A stretch of 12,063 bases of DNA from CAZKNF01 sp964554105 (GTDB lineage Bacteria > Bacteroidota > Rhodothermia > Rhodothermales > VXPQ01): the NCBI GenBank assembly GCA_964554105.1, contig CAZKNF010000089.1, forward strand, positions 1 through 12,063. Reading direction: 5' to 3'. How positions within the stretch are numbered: position 1 is the first letter of the stretch; every line of letters begins with the position of its first letter. Shown piece by piece: positions 5,356 to 12,063 of this stretch. The translations under genes and the position numbers were made by a program. The notes beneath the pieces were generated by a model. The model saw only the letters and a list, made by a program, of their open reading frames with translations. It had not been told where the DNA came from and ran no database searches.

Positions 5356-8300
5356 TCATTTCGGAGGGATATGAAAGGTGCGGGATTCGCCCTGCGCCAT
5401 CTCGACGACCTCGTCCATGAATCCGATCTTGACGGCCGGAAGCTGGCCGCGATCGAAGGAGACGGTGAATTCGTACTGATCGATGACCACCGTGAGCCAG
5501 TGCCCTCGGTACCTGACCCGCATCTTCACTTCAGAGAGTTCTTCGGGGAGGTGCGGGTTGAGCCAGAGCGTGTCGCCCTCTACGACCAGTCCGGTGTGGC
5601 CCCGGTGAAGGATGTCGACGGTGCCTGCCATCGCGCCTAGATGGATGCCCTCGGGGGTGGTTCCTCCCTGGACGTCTTGAATGTCGCTGTGGAGGGCTTC
5701 CTGCCAGAACATCCATGCTTTTTCGCGGTCTTCGCGGGCCAGCACCCATGAGTGTACGACGGCGCTGAGGGTGGAGCCGTGGGAGGTACGCTTCATGTAG
5801 TAGGCAACGCTCCGAGAGAGGAGGTCCTCGTCGAAGTCGTATCCCATGTGCCCGAATATACTCTTTAGCTCTCCCATCGAGAAAAGGAAGAACAGCATGA
5901 GTACGTCCGCCTGCTTGCTCGCCTTGTACCGGTTGACGTCGTCCTCCTCCGCTTCCAGAATGCGGTCGAGACGGTGGATGTCGCCGTACTTTTCCGTGTA
6001 GCCTTCCCAGTCGAACTCCTCGAGCCGTTCATAGCCCTCGAACTGGCTGATGACGTCGTCGTGAAAGGGGATGAGGAGCTTCCGGCTGATGTCGTCCCAG
6101 CGTTCGAACTCCTCGTCCTCGAGCTGGAGCTCCTCTATGAGCTTTGCTTTGCGCTCTTCGTCCAGCCGATTCAGCACGTCGCCTGCGCAGCGCAGTACCC
6201 AGGCGGCCATCACGTTGGTGTAGGCGTTGTTGTTCAGTCCCGGCTCGTCCGTATTAGGATCGTCCGTATGAAATTCGTCCGGACCGACGACACCGCGGAT
6301 GACGTAGCGGTCATGGCCGGCGTCGTACGTCGCTATGCTGGACCAGAAGCGACAGATTTCCAGCACGATTTCCGCGCCGTAATACGCCAGGAACTGGTTG
6401 TCGCCGGTGGCCTGGTAATACCTCCATACGTTGTAGGCAATGGCCGCATTGACGTGCCGCTGGAGATGTGTGGTGTCGGGCAGCCAGCGACCTGAATTCG
6501 GATTCAGGTGAAGCTCCTGGCTTTCTTCGCGGCCGTCGCTGCCGCTCTGCCATGGAAACATTGCTCCCCCGTAGCCTTCTTCGCGCGCCATATGCCGCGC
6601 CTCGGGAAGGCGGCGGTAGCGGTACATCAGCAGAGATCGCGCCAGGTCCGGGATACGCAGCGTCAGGAGCGGAAAAATGAATAGCTCATCCCAGAAGATG
6701 TGTCCTCGGTAGGCTTCGCCGTGCCAGCCGCGTGCCGGCACGCCCACATCGCGATCGATCGTATTTGTCGAGGTGGTCTGCAGAAGGTGGAAGATGTGGA
6801 GCCGCAGGATTAACTGTGTCCGAACGTCTCCCTTTAGCTCGATATCCGAGATCGTCCAGAGGTGCCGCCATTTGGTGTGGTGGGACCGAAAAAGGTCCTT
6901 GAACGTGCCGGCACGGAGAATGTCGTTTGTCGCGGCGATCCGCGGCTCACTGATGGCGGAGTCGTAGCCCGTGCGGATCGAAACGACTTTCTCCACGCGC
7001 AGCTCCTTCTGCCTTTCGCACGGCACGATCAGGCGCTGCGCGATGGATTCTTCTCCCTCTTCGTTCTCGCGGTGCGTCGGGGCAGGGGTGTCGCCGTCGA
7101 ACACGCGGGTCCGCGCCGCCTGCGTCATGCGCACGTGAGACTGGGTCGATCGCACCGACAGCGTCATGGCATCATCCGCAACCCAGCCCTTGTCGAGGAC
7201 CTCCAGGTGCTTGTTGTTGAGTTTGCCGTATCGCTCGACGTTGTCGTTTACGACGGAGCCGTCGAGGCCGGATCGGATTTCGATATTGCCCGACCAGTTA
7301 ATGGCGCGGAGCGTCCACTCGATGGCAGCGAGGTGCGGCTTTGCCATGTGGACGATACGCCGGCTGACGAGCGAGAACTCACGTCCCTCACGATCCCGAA
7401 ACTCCATGCTTCGCGTTAGCACACCGCACCGCACATCCAGCCTATAGTCGAAATCGAGCAGCTCAACGGAATCGGTATCGAACCATTCGCCGCCTTCGGG
7501 GCGGAACGTGAGGGGCAGCCAGTTCGGCCAGTTGACGAGATCTTCGTTCTCGATGACGCGGCCCGAGATTTCGGTCTCGAGCCGATTGTATCCGCCCGCC
7601 ACGTACGTGCCCGGATAGTGGGGTCCGCCCGCGTTCATTTCTTCGAATGCGCCCCGGGTGACGATGTGGCCGTTGCCGAGCGCACACAGCGCCTCCCGCA
7701 ACGGTTGCTCTTCGGATTCCCATTTTCTGTAAGCCAGCTCCCAGGGGTGCATCTCTCGATGTCGCGGCGTCTCCTGCGGCTGCACTCGGAGCCGCTTCAC
7801 GAGATGCTCGAAAAGCTGCTCCAGCTCCTCAGTGTCTTGTAGAAGGTAATGGGCGCTCGTAGCCTCTTCCGGTGGCCCGACGCGAATTCCGATGCCGCGG
7901 TCGTGCAGTGCCTCGAAGGCATCCTCGTCCGTTACATCGTCACCGATGTAGACGGGCAGCACGTCGGATCCGGTGAGGTCGAGCTGCTCGAGCAGCCAGA
8001 GGACCGCGCGCCCCTTGTCCCACGTTACGTCCGGCTGCAGCTCGAAAATTTTCTTTCCACCCTTCTTTCGGAGCTTTCCGTGCTTCGCGACCGCCTCGTC
8101 GACGGCTGATTCGATGCGCCCTATGTCCTTTTCGGCGGCCTCCCGATAGTGCACGGCGATGGCGAAATGCTTCCGCTCGACGTGTGCACCGGGTACATCC
8201 GCGAGCTGCTCGGTGAGCTCCCGCTCGGCCCTTCCGATGTCGGGAAGGCTTTCCCGTGCATCCTCGTGCTGCATCCGCATGCCCTCAGGACCGGAAATAT

Positions 8301-9321
8301 CGTAGCCGTGACTGCCGGCGTAGTGAATGCTCTCCAGACCAACTTTGTCCTGAACGTCGGCCAGATCCCGCCCGCTCACGACGGCAAGGTTCGTGCGGTC
8401 GGCGAGCTCGAGCATGAGCGAGCGCATCTCGTCGGAGAGGATAGCGTCCTCCGGGCGATTCACGATCGGTGTGAGCGTGCCGTCGTAATCGAGGAAGAGT
8501 GCCAGTCGGCCCTCCGTCAGGCGCTCGAGGAGGTCGTCGAGCTGGTCGAGCGCCCGCTGCGCCCCGGCATCTGTTTCTCCATCGCGTGCAAGCGCCGCGT
8601 CAATCGTGCGAAGGTCGCTCACGACGATGTCCGCGCCGTAGTCGCCCAGCGTTTCCCCGCCGTCCCGCGCGACGCCCACGACGAGCCCGAAATCGCCGGC
8701 GCGTCCGGCCTCCACGCCCGAAATAGCATCTTCAAGCACGATGGCTTCCTGCGGCGCCACGTTGAGCCGGCGAGCAGCTTCGAGGAAAATGTCCGGAGCC
8801 GGCTTGCCCTTGATGCCGAGTCTCGCCGATTCGATGCCGTCGATCCGTGCGTCGAAGTGGTCGGTGAGTCCCGTCGCCTGCAGGATGGCCGATCCGTTGC
8901 GGCTCGACGTGATGAGCGCCGTCTTCATTCCCTTCCGGCGCCAGGACTCGATCTGTTCGACTGCATCGGAGTACGTTTGCGGGCCCTTTTTCTGAAGCAA
9001 TTCCTGAAATCGCTCGTTCTTCCGGTTGCCCAGACCGCACACGGTCTCCATGGTGGGAGCATCCTCCGGGCCGCCCTCGGGCAGGTCGATACCGCGCGAC
9101 TGCAGAAAGCTCCGGACACCGTCGTAGCGCGGCTTGCCGTCCACAAACCGCTTGTAATCAGTATCAATGTCAAAGGGCTCTAGCCGATCGCCGCTTGCTT
9201 CGGATCGGCGCTCGAGATATTCGTCGAACATCGCCTTCCAGGCCTGCGCGTGCAGGTGGGCGGTTCGCGTGACGACACCGTCGAGATCGAAGATGGCTGC
9301 TTTGAACGTATTCGGTTTCAT
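5356..9321 (-). CDS. otsB1: Trifunctional trehalose protein: beta-phosphoglucomutase-like HAD, trehalose-6-phosphatase, GH65
   Basis: The 1321-aa protein has three enzyme domains in one frame. Residues 7-245 are a beta-phosphoglucomutase-type HAD domain: FDLDG with D12 and D14, GKPRYDGVRSFL, TSS at 138-140, K173 in GKPAPDIF, and E197-D198. R19 replaces the aspartate usual in DGVxTDTA. Residues 270-512 are a trehalose-6-phosphate phosphatase: LDYDGTLTP with D278 and D280, VSGRD, GSHGYD, DKG (K436), and GDDVTDED (D461, D462, D465). Residues 524-1318 are a GH65 domain: beta-sandwich, helical barrel, then C-terminal beta part. It has FWDE at 876-879, general-acid E1016 in GPDEFH, K1136-Q1137 in SKQADV, and HGSTLS at 1181-1186, as in maltose/trehalose/kojibiose phosphorylases. 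Order and length match mycobacterial OtsB1 (Rv2006, about 1327 aa). It lies 21 bp downstream of the cation ATPase gene, very likely in one operon. The ATG at 9319-9321 has no strong Shine-Dalgarno. The GH65 substrate (trehalose, maltose or another alpha-glucobiose) is inferred from the phosphatase partner. Confidence 0.93.
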   Translation of the reverse strand: MKPNTFKAAIFDLDGVVTRTAHLHAQAWKAMFDEYLERRSEASGDRLEPFDIDTDYKRFVDGKPRYDGVRSFLQSRGIDLPEGGPEDAPTMETVCGLGNRKNERFQELLQKKGPQTYSDAVEQIESWRRKGMKTALITSSRNGSAILQATGLTDHFDARIDGIESARLGIKGKPAPDIFLEAARRLNVAPQEAIVLEDAISGVEAGRAGDFGLVVGVARDGGETLGDYGADIVVSDLRTIDAALARDGETDAGAQRALDQLDDLLERLTEGRLALFLDYDGTLTPIVNRPEDAILSDEMRSLMLELADRTNLAVVSGRDLADVQDKVGLESIHYAGSHGYDISGPEGMRMQHEDARESLPDIGRAERELTEQLADVPGAHVERKHFAIAVHYREAAEKDIGRIESAVDEAVAKHGKLRKKGGKKIFELQPDVTWDKGRAVLWLLEQLDLTGSDVLPVYIGDDVTDEDAFEALHDRGIGIRVGPPEEATSAHYLLQDTEELEQLFEHLVKRLRVQPQETPRHREMHPWELAYRKWESEEQPLREALCALGNGHIVTRGAFEEMNAGGPHYPGTYVAGGYNRLETEISGRVIENEDLVNWPNWLPLTFRPEGGEWFDTDSVELLDFDYRLDVRCGVLTRSMEFRDREGREFSLVSRRIVHMAKPHLAAIEWTLRAINWSGNIEIRSGLDGSVVNDNVERYGKLNNKHLEVLDKGWVADDAMTLSVRSTQSHVRMTQAARTRVFDGDTPAPTHRENEEGEESIAQRLIVPCERQKELRVEKVVSIRTGYDSAISEPRIAATNDILRAGTFKDLFRSHHTKWRHLWTISDIELKGDVRTQLILRLHIFHLLQTTSTNTIDRDVGVPARGWHGEAYRGHIFWDELFIFPLLTLRIPDLARSLLMYRYRRLPEARHMAREEGYGGAMFPWQSGSDGREESQELHLNPNSGRWLPDTTHLQRHVNAAIAYNVWRYYQATGDNQFLAYYGAEIVLEICRFWSSIATYDAGHDRYVIRGVVGPDEFHTDDPNTDEPGLNNNAYTNVMAAWVLRCAGDVLNRLDEERKAKLIEELQLEDEEFERWDDISRKLLIPFHDDVISQFEGYERLEEFDWEGYTEKYGDIHRLDRILEAEEDDVNRYKASKQADVLMLFFLFSMGELKSIFGHMGYDFDEDLLSRSVAYYMKRTSHGSTLSAVVHSWVLAREDREKAWMFWQEALHSDIQDVQGGTTPEGIHLGAMAGTVDILHRGHTGLVVEGDTLWLNPHLPEELSEVKMRVRYRGHWLTVVIDQYEFTVSFDRGQLPAVKIGFMDEVVEMAQGESRTFHIPPK

Positions 9322-9342
9322 AGATGGCGAATCGCTGGTCTA

Positions 9343-12063
9343 TCAGGCTGCTTCATGCTGCGTTCGGCTTCGATCATTGCGGCGCAGGAAATATTTTTCT
9401 ATCTCGACGAAGACGATGATGAGCGCACCGATGCCGACGACCATCGCCCAGTGCTCCACCGAGATGGGTGTTGTTTCGAAGAGTGCCTGCATGAACGGCA
9501 GGTGCAGCGCGCCGACGTGCGCGAGCAAGGCGACGACCACGCTTACGACGAGAAACGGGTTTGCGGCGAGCGGTATTCTAAAGGCGGAACGCCGCATGGA
9601 ACGGCAGTTCCAGACGTGGAAGAACTGAAACATCACCATCTGGGTCATGGTGACGCTGCGTACGAGTTCCATCTCGACATCCTGCTGCCACATCCACCAG
9701 AAGACGCCGAGCGTCGCCACCGCGATGAACGAGCTCACCGTCGCAAGCCGCCAGAGCACCTCCCGGTTGATCACTTCCTCGCCGGGGTCGCGGGGCGGTT
9801 CGTCGAGAAGACCCTGTTCGCCGCGCTCGAAGGCAAGGGCGACGTCCTGGAGGCCGTTCGTGACGAGATTGATCCACAACACCTGTACGGCGATGAAGGG
9901 GAGCGGCCATCCGGCGAGCAGGGTGAAAAAAATCGTCGCCACTTCCGCAATCCCGGTCGAGAGGAGGAAGTAGGCGACCTTGCGGATGTTGGCGAAGACG
10001 AGCCGCCCTTCTTCGACCGCGTTGGTCATGCTGGCGAAGTTGTCATCGGCGAGCACCATGTCGGACGCTTCGCGAGCTACGTCCGTGCCGGCGATTCCCA
10101 TAGCCACGCCGAGATGCGCCGCTTGCAGGGCCGGAGCGTCGTTCACGCCGTCTCCCGTGACGGCGACGATATGATTTTGGTTCTTGAGGTGCTCGACCAG
10201 CCGCAGCTTGTGTTCGGGCGAGACGCGCGCGTAGACGTCGACCGTGCGCACGACCTCGTCGAGATCCTCGTCTGAAAGCTCCTCGATCTCGCGTCCTTCC
10301 TTCACGCCGGAGGCCGCTTCTGCCAGACCCAGGCGCCTACCGATCGCGAGAGCCGTGTCGGCGTGATCACCCGTCAGCATGATCACGCGGATCCCGGCGT
10401 GGTGTGCGGCCTTCACGGCTTCGACCGCTTCGGGGCGGACCGGATCCTCCATCCCCTGAAATCCCGCAAAGACGAAATTCGAGCCGGCATCCTCGTCGTC
10501 GAACCGCTCGATGTCGTCGTAACGGAAGGCCATACCGAGCACGCGGAAGCCTTCTTCGGCAAGATGGTGGGACGCCTCGAATGCAGCGTCGGGATCGAGC
10601 TCCTGCTCCTCGCCATCCGGTCCGATCTGTCGGCTGCACCGCTCGATGATCGCCTCAGGCGACCCTTTTATGAAAATGCAGCGGCCATCCGGCATTTCGT
10701 TGATGGTAGCCATGTACCGGCGGTCGGATTCGAACGGGATGGCGTCGAGTTGTCGATGACGGCTGCGTGTTTCGTTGAGCTCGTTGCCCGCCTTGGCGGC
10801 GGATACGAGGAGAGCAAGCTCCGTCGGATCGCCGCCGGCCGCCTCGTCCTCATCCTCCTCACCCGGGATCCGTTCGGCTTCGTTCGCCAGGAGCCCTCCC
10901 AGCAGCGTCATCTCGAGTGCCTTGTCGCCATCCGTGCTCGATGCCCCATCGTCGTTCTCCGCTAGCTCCACGTCGCCCTCCACGGCGTACCCGCTGCCGC
11001 TGACGTTGTATCGCCGCCCGCCGGTCCAGATCGCCCGAACGGTCATTTCATTCTTCGTCAGCGTGCCGGTCTTGTCCGAGCCGACGACGGTGGTCGATCC
11101 CAGGGTCTCGACGGAGGGGAGGGACCGGATGATGGCGTTTCGCTTGGCCATCCGCTGCACGCCGACGGCGAGCGCCACGGTGAGCACCACGGGCAGCGCT
11201 TCCGGCACGGCCCCGACGGACATCGCGACGGCGGTCTCGACGATCTCCCGAAGCGGCATCCCCTGCAAAAAGCCGACAATGCCGACGAGCAGTGCGAGCA
11301 CGCCGATCACCATGCCGATGACCTTGCCGAGCCGGTCCATCTTCTCTTTTATAGGGGTCTTGACCTGCCCTATTTCCTGCGTCTTCTCCGCAATCTGCCC
11401 GAGCTGGCTGGCCGTGCCGGTTCGTACGACGACTCCACGTCCGCGGCCGCGCCTCACATTCGTCCCTGAGAACGCCATGCTGACCTGGTCCCCGGCCACA
11501 GCGTTTTCGTCCTCGACGGGGTCCGTCTGTTTACTGACGGGCTCAGACTCACCGGTCAGTGCGGACTCGTCGACCTGAAGATCGTCGGCTTCGATGAGGC
11601 GAATGTCCGCGGGCACCCGCGCGCCGGAACTCAGCAGTGCGATGTCGCCGGGGACGACCTCGTCGGTTGGAATCTCCTTACGCTCGCCTCCCCGAAGAAC
11701 GCCGGCTCTGGGAGCGCTCATCTCGGACAGCGCGCGGATCGCCTTCCGCGCTCGAGATTCCTGCCAGAACCCGATGGCCGCGTTGATCACGACGACGGCC
11801 AGGATCACGGCGGCGTCCGTGTAGTCTCCGAATGCGAGCACGACGACGCCCGCGATAATCAGAATGTAGATGAGCGGGTCTGTGAACTGGCGGAGCAGGA
11901 TCATCCACCACGGAGTGACATCACCCGACCGGATCTCGTTTAGGCCGAATTGATCCAGCCGCCGCTGCACCTCGTCGTGTGAGAGGCCGGCTTCGATGTC
12001 CGTGTCGAGTGAGGAGATCGCATCGTCCGTCGTGCTCGTATGCCATGGCGTCTCCCGCAGGGC
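9343..12063 (-). CDS. P2-type cation-transporting ATPase, N-terminus cut by window edge
   Basis: An inner-membrane pump that exports a cation using ATP. The frame stays open to the right edge, so 906 residues are visible and the true start lies outside; the GTG at 11970 is internal. Visible residues 1-31 (ALRETPWHTS, then GLSHDEVQRRL) are the cation-ATPase N-terminal domain, which normally precedes TM1. Following are TM1-2 (about 56-102), the actuator with TGES at 170-173, TM3-4 (about 245-301) with PEALP at 287-291, phosphorylation site D330 in DKTGTLT, nucleotide-binding KGSPE at 466-470, the TGD at 564-566 and TGDGVNDAP hinge, and six C-terminal TM helices. TM6 reads NLVTNGLQD: asparagine replaces the SERCA D800 equivalent. 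TM5 keeps the E771 equivalent (E707), but glycine replaces N768. Ca2+, Na+ or another ion is possible. The nucleotide domain has acidic inserts (EEDEDE). It leads the trehalose fusion gene by 21 bp. Confidence 0.93.
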   Translation of the reverse strand, partial: ALRETPWHTSTTDDAISSLDTDIEAGLSHDEVQRRLDQFGLNEIRSGDVTPWWMILLRQFTDPLIYILIIAGVVVLAFGDYTDAAVILAVVVINAAIGFWQESRARKAIRALSEMSAPRAGVLRGGERKEIPTDEVVPGDIALLSSGARVPADIRLIEADDLQVDESALTGESEPVSKQTDPVEDENAVAGDQVSMAFSGTNVRRGRGRGVVVRTGTASQLGQIAEKTQEIGQVKTPIKEKMDRLGKVIGMVIGVLALLVGIVGFLQGMPLREIVETAVAMSVGAVPEALPVVLTVALAVGVQRMAKRNAIIRSLPSVETLGSTTVVGSDKTGTLTKNEMTVRAIWTGGRRYNVSGSGYAVEGDVELAENDDGASSTDGDKALEMTLLGGLLANEAERIPGEEDEDEAAGGDPTELALLVSAAKAGNELNETRSRHRQLDAIPFESDRRYMATINEMPDGRCIFIKGSPEAIIERCSRQIGPDGEEQELDPDAAFEASHHLAEEGFRVLGMAFRYDDIERFDDEDAGSNFVFAGFQGMEDPVRPEAVEAVKAAHHAGIRVIMLTGDHADTALAIGRRLGLAEAASGVKEGREIEELSDEDLDEVVRTVDVYARVSPEHKLRLVEHLKNQNHIVAVTGDGVNDAPALQAAHLGVAMGIAGTDVAREASDMVLADDNFASMTNAVEEGRLVFANIRKVAYFLLSTGIAEVATIFFTLLAGWPLPFIAVQVLWINLVTNGLQDVALAFERGEQGLLDEPPRDPGEEVINREVLWRLATVSSFIAVATLGVFWWMWQQDVEMELVRSVTMTQMVMFQFFHVWNCRSMRRSAFRIPLAANPFLVVSVVVALLAHVGALHLPFMQALFETTPISVEHWAMVVGIGALIIVFVEIEKYFLRRNDRSRTQHEAA

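Noticed and set aside
8149..9183. 344-codon plus-strand open frame
   Set aside because: Antisense to the HAD and phosphatase domains of the trehalose fusion gene; no motifs, no ribosome binding site.
9250..10275. 341-codon plus-strand open frame
   Set aside because: Antisense to the ATPase and the start of the fusion gene; low-complexity His/Arg/Asp content.
10775..11578. 267-codon plus-strand open frame rich in Ser, Thr and Pro
   Set aside because: Antisense to the ATPase phosphorylation and actuator regions; the composition is an artefact of reading the complementary strand.
11968..11970. GTG as the start of the ATPase
   Set aside because: The frame continues upstream to the window edge with typical cation-ATPase N-terminal sequence (ETPWH, GLSHDE), so this GTG is an internal valine.

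Overview
This window of about 12 kb is GC-rich (roughly 60% by eye) and reads as ordinary bacterial chromosome. It holds five complete genes and one partial gene on the + strand (about 1-5.3 kb), converging on two genes on the - strand (about 5.36-12.06 kb). No tRNA, rRNA, CRISPR array, insertion sequence or phage gene was seen. Several proteins carry Sec signal peptides, and the proteins are rich in Asp and Glu, including acidic inserts in the ATPase. That fits a Gram-negative, possibly salt-adapted bacterium. I cannot place it further; a Rhodothermota/Bacteroidota-like or Gemmatimonadota-like host is only a guess.

Plus strand, in order: (1) the last 48 codons of a protein with a GyrI-like (SbmC/Rob type) effector-binding domain; (2) a gap of about 300 bp holding a perfect 14-bp palindrome; (3) a small secreted protein of unknown function; (4) a YCII/DGPF-domain protein whose stop overlaps the start of (5) a 429-aa ECF sigma factor of the ECF42 type, with a long helical C-terminal extension; (6) an exported family GH20 beta-N-acetylhexosaminidase; (7) a 210-bp gap with a 17-bp tandem repeat and a small hairpin; (8) a secreted DinB-fold protein with its metal-binding histidine triad intact.

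Minus strand: a P2-type cation-transporting ATPase enters from the right edge with its N-terminus cut off. After 21 bp it is followed by a 1321-aa protein joining three enzymes: a beta-phosphoglucomutase-like HAD domain, a trehalose-6-phosphate phosphatase and a GH65 disaccharide phosphorylase-type domain. This is the architecture of mycobacterial OtsB1 (Rv2006). If all three sites work, one chain could turn trehalose 6-phosphate into trehalose, then beta-glucose 1-phosphate plus glucose, then glucose 6-phosphate. Pairing this with an ion pump suggests, as inference only, a link between ion balance and the compatible solute trehalose.

I see no clearly new system. The items most worth follow-up are the trifunctional trehalose protein next to the ion pump, altered ion-site residues in that pump, the DGPF/ECF42 overlap, and a 9-bp element shared by the DGPF and DinB leaders.
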